Assembly (NCBI GenBank): GCA_002009475.1
Contig: AYTS01000056.1
Span: 1 to 41,789 of the forward strand
Source: Candidatus Brocadia carolinensis
GTDB taxonomy: Bacteria > Planctomycetota > Brocadiia > Brocadiales > Brocadiaceae
Reading direction: 5' to 3'
Length of the DNA: 41,789 bases
The notes beneath the pieces were generated by a model that saw only the letters and a program-made list of their open reading frames with translations, was not told the origin of the DNA and did not search any database. Of the stretch, positions 17,857 through 26,941 are shown in pieces; positions within the stretch are counted from its first letter, which is position 1, and every line of letters starts with the position of its first letter. A program made the translations under genes and the position numbers.

Positions 17857-18045
17857 ATGCGAGCAAAAGTAGATCCCGATATTTGTACAGGTTGTGAGCT
17901 TTGTACACAGACGTGTCCGGATGTTTTCTATATGAAGGGAGATGTGGCTGAAGCGAAAAATGCCGATGTATCTTCTGAAAATGAAGATCTTTGCAGGCAG
18001 GCTGCCGAGGAGTGTCCGGTAGAAGCGATAATAATTGAAGATTAA
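17857..18045 (+). CDS. small single-cluster ferredoxin
   Basis: Protein of 62 aa with CTGCELC (Cys10, Cys13, Cys16) and a distal ECPVEAI (Cys54), binding one [4Fe-4S] cluster. Two further cysteines (Cys20, Cys46) match the disulfide of Thermotoga-type monocluster ferredoxins. It is a cytoplasmic one-electron carrier; its partner is unknown. AAGGAG lies eight bases before the ATG. A terminator shared with the convergent rpmH gene lies just downstream. Confidence 0.9.
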   Translation: MRAKVDPDICTGCELCTQTCPDVFYMKGDVAEAKNADVSSENEDLCRQAAEECPVEAIIIED

Positions 18046-18055
18046 TTTAACGGCA

Positions 18056-18099
18056 AAAAAAAACCTTACATAATCTACAGGTTATGTAAGGTTTTTTTT
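18056..18099. terminator. bidirectional terminator between ferredoxin and rpmH
   Basis: AACCTTACATAA pairs with TTATGTAAGGTT around an 8-nt loop. It is flanked by an A-run of nine on the left and a T-run of eight on the right, so it works in both directions. Confidence 0.9.
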
Positions 18100-18108
18100 G
18101 CGTATGTA

Positions 18109-18247
18109 CTACACATCGAGGAGCGGTCTTCTACCAATCCTTCTTCTTCTCTTTATAATCGCCCGGCCACCCTTGGTACGCATTCTTTTCCTGAAGCCGC
18201 ACATTTTTTTTATGCTTTATAGAACTTTTCCTAATATTGACTTTCAT
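18109..18247 (-). CDS. rpmH: ribosomal protein bL34, frame broken at a T8/A8 run
   Basis: The N-terminus MKVNIRKSSIKHKK starts at 18247 with AAGGAG ten bases upstream. The C-terminus GFRKRMRTKGGRAIIKRRRR, unmistakable for L34, is in another frame. Deleting one base in the run at 18204-18211 joins them to 45 aa, the usual L34 length. L34 is a large-subunit ribosomal protein bound to 23S rRNA. As written, the sequence would make only an unrelated tail after residue 14. A well-formed promoter lies upstream. It is not linked to rnpA or dnaA here, unlike in most bacteria. The shift is probably a homopolymer error. Confidence 0.85.
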
Positions 18248-18310
18248 GCTCGTGTAACTCCTTAAAATATTTCAAGAGACTTAATAATAAACCGCTGTAA
18301 TACACGATAC

Positions 18311-18338
18311 AATATAATATTTATTAATTTTTTGTCAA
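18311..18338 (-). promoter_or_regulatory. promoter for rpmH
   Basis: TTGACA (18338-18333, minus strand) is followed after 16 bases by TATATT (18316-18311), about 65 bases upstream of the rpmH ATG. Confidence 0.6.
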
Positions 18339-18416
18339 GACCTTTTGAAAGACTCTTGAGTCAAAGTTTTTTTTCTTACATCATAAATTTAGACCTAGAA
18401 AAGTGTTAAAATCGTA

Positions 18417-18445
18417 TTGACATTAATCTTTTGAATTGATAATAT
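18417..18445 (+). promoter_or_regulatory. promoter for the HU gene
   Basis: TTGACA at 18417-18422 and TAATAT at 18440-18445 are separated by 17 bases. The leader to the ATG at 18620 is about 165 bases long, with an extra GGAGG near 18528-18533. Apart from these two divergent promoters, the stretch 18248-18619 holds no gene that I can see. Confidence 0.65.
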
Positions 18446-18619
18446 GTCGCAATTAATCGTAAATAATATACCCGGAAATTAGTTAAGACCAACGAAAATG
18501 TGCTTGCTTTCCTTCTGAATTAAGCAGGAGGAGGTGAAAATTTGTTTTGATTTGCCATCCATATGGATCTTCCATAAAACTACCACCTACATATCTATCG
18601 TTCTAAAAGGAGAATTGTA

Positions 18620-18937
18620 ATGCAAACAACGACAAAAAGGGACCTATGTGAGAAGATTGCCCGGAGAACAGACAACACCCATATGGTCGTAAAGAAAACG
18701 ATCCAGATGTTTTTGGATGAGATTATTAGTGAGCTTGCACAAGGCAATCGTATAGAATTACGTGATTTTGGGGTTTTCGAAATACGGCAACGCGCTGCAC
18801 GAAAGGCAAGAAACCCGCGAACTGGCGAGGTAGCTTTTGTGCCAGCAAAGAATGTGGTGGTGTTTAAAGTTGGAAAATTGATGAGAGAAAAGGTTGGCAG
18901 TCCAACCCAGACACAACAACCTACCCAAGGGGCATGA
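18620..18937 (+). CDS. hup: HU/IHF-family DNA-binding protein
   Basis: Protein of 105 aa with the full bacterial histone-like fold: helical N-terminus, the conserved IELRDFGVFEIRQR stretch, and the beta-arm RKARNPRTGE. The C-terminal Gln/Thr-rich tail extends about 12 residues beyond a typical HU. It bends and compacts DNA. HU and IHF cannot be firmly separated by eye. AAGGAG is eight bases before the ATG. The following RseC-like gene overlaps its stop by four bases. Confidence 0.9.
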   Translation: MQTTTKRDLCEKIARRTDNTHMVVKKTIQMFLDEIISELAQGNRIELRDFGVFEIRQRAARKARNPRTGEVAFVPAKNVVVFKVGKLMREKVGSPTQTQQPTQGA

Positions 18938-19422
18938 GGTCGTGGTTATCCAATATGTTTAAACAAAAAAGCATTGTAGAAAAAGGGGTTATCAGGTATA
19001 TTAATAATAATTATGCAACGGTGGAAGTAGTAAGACAGAATTCACAGGAATGTAAAAGCTGCAGCAGTTGTGGAGGGGCAGAAAACAAACCAAAACTTTT
19101 CGAAGTTAAAGCATTTCCTGGTTTGGAGGTAGGGGAGCTCGTAATGCTTCAAGGAATCGAGCATTCTCCATATAAGGGTATAATTCTCGTTTTATTTCTT
19201 CCTCTTATTAGCCTGATAATTGGCAGTCTAATAGGAAGAGAGATTTGTTTTATCTACCCAAATTCGCAAGATGTCAGAATGATAGGTTGCGGTTTCATTT
19301 TCTTTCTATTGTCTATTTTAGCAGTAAGTATCTATGAAAAGACGAGAGGAAATCAAAAACAAATACGTCGAAAAATCATATCGATAGATACGCAGGATAA
19401 TGTTAATCTGCGTCCGGGCTAA
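18934..19422 (+). CDS. SoxR-reducing/RseC-like membrane protein
   Basis: Protein of 162 aa matching the RseC/MucC pattern. The N-terminal part (residues 17-75) carries the cysteine cluster Cys40-x2-Cys43-x2-Cys46, and two membrane helices follow at about 82-100 and 116-133. RseC relatives modulate sigma-E signalling or sit in the SoxR-reducing system with Rnf components; neither partner is in this window. The start overlaps the end of the HU gene, and the kinase gene follows after 73 bases. Role here is inferred at family level only. Confidence 0.75.
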   Translation: MRSWLSNMFKQKSIVEKGVIRYINNNYATVEVVRQNSQECKSCSSCGGAENKPKLFEVKAFPGLEVGELVMLQGIEHSPYKGIILVLFLPLISLIIGSLIGREICFIYPNSQDVRMIGCGFIFFLLSILAVSIYEKTRGNQKQIRRKIISIDTQDNVNLRPG

Positions 19423-19495
19423 GCATTCACATCTTAAATTAATATTTCCTCTGAATTCTATAATCTCGTAGTATCCTTTTCATCAGGAATTAATT

Positions 19496-21714
19496 ATGGA
19501 AAGTAGACTAGATTTAGGTACAGAATTTGGAAATCTCGCCGTTTCTGAAGGATTTGTAACTTCAGAGCAGGTCTATATCTGCCAACGCATTGCAGATACC
19601 TTTGAGGATGAAGACTCACGAAAAAGCCTCGATGTCGTCATGACAGAACACGGTTATATCACACCGGAGCAACGGGATGGACTTTTAAAGATTCTGGGAA
19701 TTACCTTTGTTTCCTGTCCACATTGCGATAAAGGATTCAAAGAATTGGATACCGATATTCAGGAAGTCATGTATTGTCGCCATTGTGAGAAAAGCTTTGA
19801 ATACCAAAATATCGGCCAGACAGACATGAGTCAAACATCAATAACATCAGGAAAAACCCTGGCTTCTTTTCACCAGCAAACGTGCGATGCTTACATAGGA
19901 AAATTATTGGGAGAAAAATATGAAATCGTAGAAAAAATTGCTGTTGGCGGCTGGAGCACGATATATAAAGCCAAGAGAAAGTTGCTTAATATTGACGATG
20001 TTGTTGCAATGAAAATATTGCATATAAACTTGAGAGAAAACCCTCATGATATCAAAAGATTTTATAATGAAGCCGCAACTATCTGTGAATTACACCACCC
20101 CAATGCTATTTATCTGTATGATTTTGCCAGGGATGCAAATGGCACGATTTACATGGCAATGGAGTTTATCCACGGTAAGAATTTAAAGGAAATCATTCGA
20201 GAGAATGGGCCATTCACGGCGACAAGAATGTTACACATTATTTTCCAGGTGTGTGATGTTATATCAGCAGCCCACAAACACCCCAAAAAAATTATCCATC
20301 GGGACATTACCCCTCAAAATATCATGCTGTCCAGGGTTGGAGAGTTAGAAGATTTTGTAAAAGTTCTGGATTTTGGAATAGCAAAACTTTGGTTGCATGA
20401 CAATGTATCTCTCACCGGAAGCATTGTAGGGACCCCTCTTTATATGGCACCTGAGCAATGGACGGGAGAGTGTGATGAAAGGACAGACATCTATTCTCTG
20501 GGAACAATTATGTATGAAATGCTAACTGGAGAGACTCCCTTTCAGGGCGATCAAATAGTATTAATGAATAAACACATAAATGAAAAACCAAAACCTTTCC
20601 GGAAATTAGGCAAAAAATTAGAAATACCCAAGTACCTTGAACACATTATTTTCAAATGTTTAGAAAAAGATAAGGACAAAAGACCCCAATCGGTAGATGA
20701 ACTAAAAACATTGTTGCAAAATGAGAAAGACGTCATAAAGTCCACATTCCCGAATTATTCCAGCCGTACAGTGCTTGTTATGATACTCATCTTTCTATTG
20801 CTTCCCTGGTCACTGTACACGTTCCTTTGGTCTGGTAGAAACAAAAAAAAATATGACGCTTCCCATAAGCAGAGTTTCTCTTCATAAGGCACATCCCCAA
20901 AAATTACCTGGTTTTCAAAAAAAGTGATAACGGCAATAATACGCACACAGTTCAGGATAATATCGCAGAAACGTCTTCAAACAAAGAATTTAACATAAAG
21001 TATGGTGTATACAAGACCAGCCTCATCCCAAAACCAGTTTTGGGTCCACCGTATAACAACGATAACGGTCTCATGCGCACGTCATTGGAAAAACCCACAA
21101 GCAAAGATTCTTCCGATAAAGTTGTTGATAAAGTTCAGAAATATAACACTCTTCCTGATGATATGAAAGCAATACCAGACAAGGAAGAGATAATAAAAGA
21201 TGAGATACAAAGGTGGTTGCAGGATTATCAAAAAGCATTGGAAATGGCAGATATTGAGACCTTAAAAGAAGTGGGGTTCATATCTTCAAAAAAAGAAGAG
21301 AGGAAGTTCCGGAAGCAGGATTCGTATATTAACTATGTTAGTGTCTCTCTTAAAAACGCAGTAATTGATTTACAGGATGATGGCGACCAGGCTGTCGTTA
21401 GTTTTGACAGAGAGGACGAATGGACCGACGAACGTGGCGACCGGCACAAAAAAGTACCACCAAGGATCACAAAAATCCTTAAGAAGGAAGATGGTATGTG
21501 GAAGATTGTAAAAAATACCGATCAGACGAAGATGCAAGCAATAATGCATCAAAAATATAAAGATATTTTTGATGGCATTACCACAAGATATAGTAATTTA
21601 AGGAAGATCGTGGCCAAGCTATCGTTAGCTTTGACAGAGAAGACAAGTGAAGCGCATGATGCAACAACTGACACAGAAAAGTTTGACGAGAGTAATAAAA
21701 ATCTTTTTCCTTGA
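19496..21714 (+). CDS. transmembrane Ser/Thr kinase with zinc ribbon and exported NTF2-like domain; two A-run shifts
   Basis: Residues 1-70 are helical, and a zinc ribbon follows (Cys74/77, Cys94/97). A Hanks kinase domain covers about 140-410: glycine loop IAVGGWSTIYKAK, Lys173, HRDITPQN at 268-275, DFG at 292-294 and APE near 319. One membrane helix lies at 425-444. As written the frame stops at 20887. Deleting one A from 20843-20851 and one from 20917-20923 extends it without a break into the frame ending at 21714, for 738 aa. The added exported part has a charged linker and an NTF2-like domain (IQRWLQDYQKALEMADIE ... EDGMWKIVKN). This would be a membrane receptor kinase sensing envelope signals. 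The kinase part is certain; the fusion is inferred. Confidence 0.8.
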
Positions 21715-21806
21715 CATAAAAGGATATTCGTGTAATTTTGTAGAATATTTCAATACCGATAAAGGCAAATCTTGAGCGATCAGGAGGCGCAAAGTAAAGG
21801 GTCTTT

Positions 21807-21906
21807 ATAAGCGGTTTAAGTTGTTTAAACCGCTTATGAGAAAAGATAGCCTTACTGCCGAAGATAGTTTCGTTCTTTATATCTTTTGCAGTAAGGCTTT
21901 TTTTTT
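21807..21906 (+). promoter_or_regulatory. tandem hairpins before the TPR gene: attenuator or terminator
   Basis: The first hairpin has perfect 13-bp arms (21807-21819 with 21825-21837). The second pairs AGCCTTACTGC (21848-21858) with GCAGTAAGGCT (21888-21898), with an inner AAGATA/TATCTT pair, and runs into nine Ts at 21898-21906. The ribosome site of the TPR gene follows only a few bases later. It may simply end the kinase transcript, but its position suggests that TPR expression depends on read-through. Confidence 0.7.
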
Positions 21907-21922
21907 GAAAGGAGCTTTATCG

Positions 21923-22649
21923 ATGAAGTTACTATTTCCCATTACAACGGCTATATGTATGGTTTTTTCGTCCTGCATATCTTCTTTTGCAACTGAAAAA
22001 GAAGAGAGGCTTTCCGATGCAGACCAAATCATCTACGAGTTGGGTGAGCAAGTACTTCAGGATTTAAACGGTCAACAGGACACAGATCTGTTAAGGGAAT
22101 GTATGGGATTTTATATAGATAACCAACAGTTTGACAGTCCACAGGGAAGCTATAACAAGGCTATTCGCCTTGGGTATCAAATTGTCAGTGTTGATCATAA
22201 AGATATTGATACCTATACTACGATGGCTTGGTTGTTGTGGTCGAAATGGGTGTCATGGACAAAAAATCCGAACCGAATGCCGGATGGTGAGGGGAAAGCC
22301 GATCAAGCTATTGAACTTCTGAACTGGGGAAAACAATGGAACCAGAAATCAGGACGTTTTTATAAAGAATCGGCAGACACCATATGGCCTCTGGCAAAAT
22401 ATTATCGGTCGGATCTCTATGAATTCGTGATAGAAAACTATCGAAAGGCAGACCTCCTGGCGGGTTCAGACGATCTTATCAAGATTCGGATTCGTTTAAA
22501 TCTTGGCCATGCCTACCGCCAGATTAATGAAAATAAAATCGCTATCTCCTGGTATAAAAAAAGTTCTGGAAATTGCTCCGAATAATGAGGTTGCGCTCCA
22601 GTATCTTGCTTGTCTGGAAAATGGTCCTGACAAGAAACTCATCTACTAA
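21923..22649 (+). CDS. exported TPR protein; frame broken at an A7 run
   Basis: AAGGAG precedes the ATG at 21923. Residues 1-24 form a signal peptide (hydrophobic core, then SSCISSFA), possibly a lipoprotein signal. The rest is TPR-like helical repeat. As written the frame ends at 22585 in SSGNCSE-stop. Deleting one A from the run 22556-22562 instead gives YKKVLEIAPNNEVALQYLA, a textbook TPR unit, and a stop at 22649 (241 aa). This makes the shift obvious. It probably acts in protein interaction in the periplasm. It follows the kinase gene behind an attenuator-like structure; a functional link is inferred from position only. Confidence 0.8.
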
Positions 22650-22776
22650 GATACTTGAACGATCTTCAGAGGATTTCTTTTGTCTCAGAGATAATAAGAG
22701 CTTTTATTTTTCAATGGGTAAACAATCGTAATTCCATCTTTTATCATGATTAACGGGCAAACCCAGTACATTGCTA

Positions 22777-23220
22777 TTACGCCTTCAATTCTGAAGTGCA
22801 AAATGGGCATCGCGTAGCCTTGATTGGAACTGCTGAAATGCAGTATGAACATTCTTTTGTTTTTACGGGCGCAGCTACTGGTTTTGGTTGTGTTACTTTA
22901 TTAATGACGCGAACTAACATAAAGATGGCGAATGCGACTATGGTAAAATCAATGATGGTATTGATGAATGCCCCATAACCGATAGTAGCCGCCCCGGCAG
23001 CTTTCGCTTCTTCGCGGCTGCCAAACGAAGCGCCTGATAGGTTAACGAAGAGATTGCTGAAATCCACCTTCCCAAGAAGCAAACCAATTGGCGGCATGAT
23101 GATATCATTAACCAGCGAAGTGATGATCTTGCCAAAAGCAGCTCCTATGATAATACCAACTGCCAAATCGAGGACATTGCCCCTCATAGCAAACGCCTTG
23201 AACTCTTTTAAAATAGTCAT
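22777..23220 (-). CDS. mscL: large-conductance mechanosensitive channel MscL with zinc-ribbon tail
   Basis: Protein of 147 aa. The N-terminal helix [20 protein letters not shown] and first pore helix, then the second helix near 85-107, match MscL, which opens under membrane tension to release solutes during osmotic downshock. The C-terminus carries an extra pair of CxxC motifs (Cys124/127 and Cys138/141), a small zinc ribbon seen in some but not classical MscL proteins. The ATG at 23220 is preferred over one 24 bases upstream because AAGGAGAGGG precedes it. Confidence 0.92.
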   Translation of the reverse strand: MTILKEFKAFAMRGNVLDLAVGIIIGAAFGKIITSLVNDIIMPPIGLLLGKVDFSNLFVNLSGASFGSREEAKAAGAATIGYGAFINTIIDFTIVAFAIFMLVRVINKVTQPKPVAAPVKTKECSYCISAVPIKATRCPFCTSELKA

Positions 23221-23330
23221 TTCCCTCTCCTTTCTTAACACCACATTTTATTAGATGAAACGCTTTAGATATGAATATGCTAAGCATCCGATATACTTAC
23301 CGGTTCATCGCTTTGAGTTTTTAAGTCGCT

Positions 23331-23483
23331 TCATGTCTTTTTAGCTCCCCGTAATGAATCGTCCCATATATCCCGCTTGAGTGCATCGAGAATAGTTTTT
23401 GCGGTAACCTTCTTGTCGTCATTATTTCCCCTCAGGACAGAAATAAGCTTGTTAATATACTTTTGTTCTTCTGGTGAATACAT
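23331..23483 (-). CDS. small charged protein of unknown function
   Basis: Open frame of 50 aa starting at ATG 23483, with AAGGAG about 14 bases upstream. It is highly charged and probably helical (EEQKYINKLISVLRGNNDD). It lies 52 bases downstream of cstA on the same strand. E. coli cstA is also followed by a small gene (YbdD/YjiX family), but I see no sequence similarity to that family. No motif is recognised. Confidence 0.45.
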   Translation of the reverse strand: MYSPEEQKYINKLISVLRGNNDDKKVTAKTILDALKRDIWDDSLRGAKKT

Positions 23484-23535
23484 AGAGTTATCATTCTCCT
23501 TTTCCTTAAACAAAAGGGGTATTATACTCAAATTT

Positions 23536-25491
23536 TTATTGAGAATGCAAATCCATTTTTCCCTGGCGTTGTTGCGGACCAGGGACATCAGGCATCATCA
23601 TCCTTCTTTTTCTTATAAAATAGCCATACCATTTATGAATCGAATCAACAAGAGCAACGACAGCAAGGATTGCCATAATGACAATGAGAACTGCATCGAG
23701 TTTAAAAGTAAAGGCGTCCCCCGGTACGTTTGACGAAGCAGATTTCTCAAGAAAATCAAGGAAGAGTTGGTAAGACGCCACAAAGGTTGTTACAAACATA
23801 AAGACCATCGGCAGAAATGTCATCCATGCATATTTGAGTTTATCCATCTTTATGATGATCGTTGTGCCTATACAAAAGGCAATTGCCGCTAAAAGTTGGT
23901 TTGCAACGCCAAACATCGGCCAAATGGTTGAAATACTTCCCGAATAGATGAGATAACCCCATGAGCCAACCACGAGAAGGCTGGATACAATCGTCCCGGG
24001 AAGCCAGCTTGTCTTCCCTAAAGGTTTGTATGCATAACTGCCTAATTCCTGAAGGATAAACCTGGCCACCCTTGTCCCCGTGTCAACGGTGGTGAGAATA
24101 AAGAGCGCCTCAAACATGAGTGCAAAGTTATACCAGTATGGCATGAGGGATTTCATGCCGGGCAGACTTGAGAAGAGTGAGGCCATGCCAACTGCCAGAG
24201 AAACTGCACCGCCGGGCCTTCCCGCAACGTCGGTACCTACATCTTCAGAGAGTTGAAATATCCGGTTTACCGGAAAACCCAATTCTGCCAATGCATCAAA
24301 TGAAAGATGTGTATTGATTGCAAAGTAGTCCCCCGGTATCAGTATTGTTGCGGCAATAATAGCAATCACGGAGACGAACCCCTCTACCAGCATAGCGCCA
24401 AAACCGATCATCTTTATCTCTGACTCGCGTTCAATCATTTTGGAGGTAGTGCCTGACGAAACAAGGGCATGGAACCCGGAAATTGCCCCGCACGCAATGG
24501 TAATAAACATGAAGGGGAACAAGGTTCCTGGTATTACCGGACCGCCACCGTTGACAAACTTTGTCACTGCGGGCATATGGATAGCAGGCGCCAGAAATAT
24601 CACCCCCAAGGCAAGGAGTGTGACCGTACCGATCTTCATATAGGTCGAAAGATAGTCCCTGGGGCAAAGGAGCATCCATACGGGAAGAACTGATGCGGTA
24701 AATCCATACAGAGCCATAAGGCCAACAATAAGATTTCTGTTCAGGTTAAAATATGGCTCAAGAGGAGACCCGGGGATATAGCTGCCAAAAAAGACAGCCA
24801 ATACAAGGAGAATCACCCCGATAATGCTGATTTCTGCTACCTTTCCGTATCTGATTTTGTAAAGATATAGCCCCATTAACAGCGCTATCGGTACGGTAGC
24901 CGCTATCGTGAAGGCACCCCAGGCGCTGTGGGAGAGGGCGTTGACGACTGCAAGCCCCAGCCCTGCAAGGGCTACAATAATGATGAATAAAATCGCTATT
25001 GCTGCGGTAATTCCGGCAACCGGGCCAACCTCATCCCTTGCAATCTGCGCCAGTGACCTGCCGTTTCTTCTGACGGATGCCGCAAGAATGACAGTATCAT
25101 GGACAGCGCCACCGACGGACGCACCGATCAGTATCCACAAAAACCCCGGGAGATATCCGAATTGAGCAGCAAGGACCGGCCCTATCAAAGGCCCCGCTCC
25201 GGCAATTGCAGCAAAGTGATGACCAAAAAGCATCCACTTATGCGTGGGGTGATAGTCTCTGCCATCACGCAGCCGTATCGAAGGCGGTGTCCGGTTGTCA
25301 TCAAGACTCAGCACCTTAGTTGCAAGAAATGCTGCGTACAAGCGGTAGGATATGGCAAAGCAACAGACAGCGGCAATCACAAGCCAGAGTGCGTTAACCT
25401 CTTCTGCTGGCCAGAATATTTGGGTAGTTACCCCCAGAGCAAAAGCACCTGCGACAGCAGTTACGACAAGAATAATATTTGATATTTTCAT
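23536..25491 (-). CDS. cstA: carbon starvation protein CstA (pyruvate/peptide transporter)
   Basis: Integral membrane protein of 651 aa with many helices. The CstA N-terminal signature is present: DGRDYHPTHKWMLFGHHFAAIAGAGPLIGPVLAAQ, here around residues 75-110, of which HHFAAIAGAGPLIGP is diagnostic. Members import pyruvate, and in some species peptides, during carbon limitation. The ATG is 22 bases after the DedA stop, so the two genes are co-transcribed leftward. The ribosome site is weak. Confidence 0.92.
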   Translation of the reverse strand: MKISNIILVVTAVAGAFALGVTTQIFWPAEEVNALWLVIAAVCCFAISYRLYAAFLATKVLSLDDNRTPPSIRLRDGRDYHPTHKWMLFGHHFAAIAGAGPLIGPVLAAQFGYLPGFLWILIGASVGGAVHDTVILAASVRRNGRSLAQIARDEVGPVAGITAAIAILFIIIVALAGLGLAVVNALSHSAWGAFTIAATVPIALLMGLYLYKIRYGKVAEISIIGVILLVLAVFFGSYIPGSPLEPYFNLNRNLIVGLMALYGFTASVLPVWMLLCPRDYLSTYMKIGTVTLLALGVIFLAPAIHMPAVTKFVNGGGPVIPGTLFPFMFITIACGAISGFHALVSSGTTSKMIERESEIKMIGFGAMLVEGFVSVIAIIAATILIPGDYFAINTHLSFDALAELGFPVNRIFQLSEDVGTDVAGRPGGAVSLAVGMASLFSSLPGMKSLMPYWYNFALMFEALFILTTVDTGTRVARFILQELGSYAYKPLGKTSWLPGTIVSSLLVVGSWGYLIYSGSISTIWPMFGVANQLLAAIAFCIGTTIIIKMDKLKYAWMTFLPMVFMFVTTFVASYQLFLDFLEKSASSNVPGDAFTFKLDAVLIVIMAILAVVALVDSIHKWYGYFIRKRRMMMPDVPGPQQRQGKMDLHSQ

Positions 25492-25513
25492 GATGGAAGC
25501 AAGTTACTCAGCG

Positions 25514-26173
25514 TCACACGAGAGACTTCTTCCGAATCGCTTGCCGGTGCCTAAAATATTCAACAACTGCGGGGGTCAGTGAAATGATGATGATTGCAAT
25601 AATCATAAAACTAAAATTCTTTTTCATGAAGGGTAAATTGCCGAGGAAATAACCCAGAAAGGCAAAGAGCGGCACCCAGAAAATAGCCCCGAGAATATTG
25701 TACGAAGCAAAGCGGAAATACGCCATGCGGCCAATACCCGCAACAAATGGCGCAAAGGTGCGAATAATAGGAATAAATCGGGCAATGATAATCGTTTTGC
25801 CGCCGTACTTTTCAAAGAACCGGTACGTTCGCTCAAGATACTCAGGATTAAAAAATACGGATTTATGTTTCCTGAATATCTTCGGGCCAATGTGGTAACC
25901 AAACCAATAATTTGCCGTATCGCCAAGAATTGCTGCAATAACCAAAACCACAACCAGGGTATACACATTCAAAGCCCCCGTGGCGGCAATGGCGCCAGCG
26001 GCGAATAACAAAGAGTCTCCTGGTAAAAAAGGCATGGCTATGAATCCCGTTTCAGCAAATACAATCAGGAATAAGAATACATACACCCAGACGCCATACG
26101 TGCTGACCAATTCAAATAAGTGACTATCCAGATGCAAAACGAAGTCTATGAAATATTTTACCCACTCTGCCAT
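25514..26173 (-). CDS. DedA-family membrane protein
   Basis: Protein of 219 aa with about five membrane helices and the DedA/SNARE-associated (VTT) signature: FAETGFIAMPFLPGDSLLF, then GDTANYWFGYHIG and FFEKYGGKTIIIARFIPIIR. Family members act as phospholipid scramblases or flippases, for example of undecaprenyl phosphate or phosphatidylethanolamine, at the inner membrane. GGGAGAAG lies just before the ATG. It leads the operon with cstA. Confidence 0.88.
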   Translation of the reverse strand: MAEWVKYFIDFVLHLDSHLFELVSTYGVWVYVFLFLIVFAETGFIAMPFLPGDSLLFAAGAIAATGALNVYTLVVVLVIAAILGDTANYWFGYHIGPKIFRKHKSVFFNPEYLERTYRFFEKYGGKTIIIARFIPIIRTFAPFVAGIGRMAYFRFASYNILGAIFWVPLFAFLGYFLGNLPFMKKNFSFMIIAIIIISLTPAVVEYFRHRQAIRKKSLV

Positions 26174-26383
26174 GACTTCTCCCTTCTCAGATTAAAAGCA
26201 ATTTATAATATCAAAAAATCGTACAGATATTTTAGTGAATAATTTTATTGAATCAAGGAAATCCTTTTTCAGTTTTTCATGTATGAAAACTCATCTGACA
26301 AAAGTAAAAAATTTTTATGGCTTGAAAAATCTTTAGTTTATTTTATGATGATGAAAATGAAATTTGGAGGTGAATATCAGACT

Positions 26384-26869
26384 ATGACACCGTTGACCCA
26401 TTTTGACGAACAAGGCGCATCCCGTATGGTGGATGTCAGCAATAAAGAAGCTACGGACAGGGTTGCTGTCGCCCATGCAAGGATTATTATGAATCCCGAT
26501 ACCTTCCGGCTTATTATGGATAAACAAATACAAAAGGGAGATGTACTGGAGGTGGCCAGAGTTGCAGGCATTATGGCGGCAAAGCAGACCTTTACCCTGA
26601 TTCCGATGTGCCATCCACTCAACTTAACGAGTGTGAAAATCGACTATACAAACAATTCTGTAAATGAAATTGATGTGCTTTCAGAGGTGAGAGTAACAGG
26701 AAAAACGGGGGTAGAGATGGAGGCAATTACCGCTGCCGCTGTCTGTGCCATTACGATATATGATATGTGTAAGGCCGCAGACAAGGGAATGGTAATCAGC
26801 GACATTCATGTGGTAAAAAAATCAGGCGGGAAGAGCGGGACATTTGTTTTTGATAAGAATTCTGCCTAA
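26384..26869 (+). CDS. moaC: cyclic pyranopterin monophosphate synthase MoaC
   Basis: Protein of 161 aa, the usual MoaC length. It carries LTHFDEQGASRMVDVSNKE at the start, MCHPL near residue 76 and the MCKAADKGM motif towards the end. With MoaA it converts GTP to cyclic pyranopterin monophosphate, the first intermediate of molybdenum cofactor. The ATG at 26384 is chosen because GGAGG lies upstream and the length fits; in-frame ATGs near 26345 are possible. No other moa gene is present. An A7 run near the end (26815-26821) is intact. Confidence 0.93.
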   Translation: MTPLTHFDEQGASRMVDVSNKEATDRVAVAHARIIMNPDTFRLIMDKQIQKGDVLEVARVAGIMAAKQTFTLIPMCHPLNLTSVKIDYTNNSVNEIDVLSEVRVTGKTGVEMEAITAAAVCAITIYDMCKAADKGMVISDIHVVKKSGGKSGTFVFDKNSA

Positions 26870-26941
26870 CCAGGACGGGTCGAAAGAGAGAGTCTTTCTG
26901 TTTTCCCCCTCACACAGAAACACAATATTTTTTGTAAGACA

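Noticed and set aside
26880..26935. possible terminator between moaC and the phosphoesterase gene
   Set aside because: A TTTCTGT/ACAGAAA stem is present, but the stem is short and no T-tract follows directly, so it is too weak to list.
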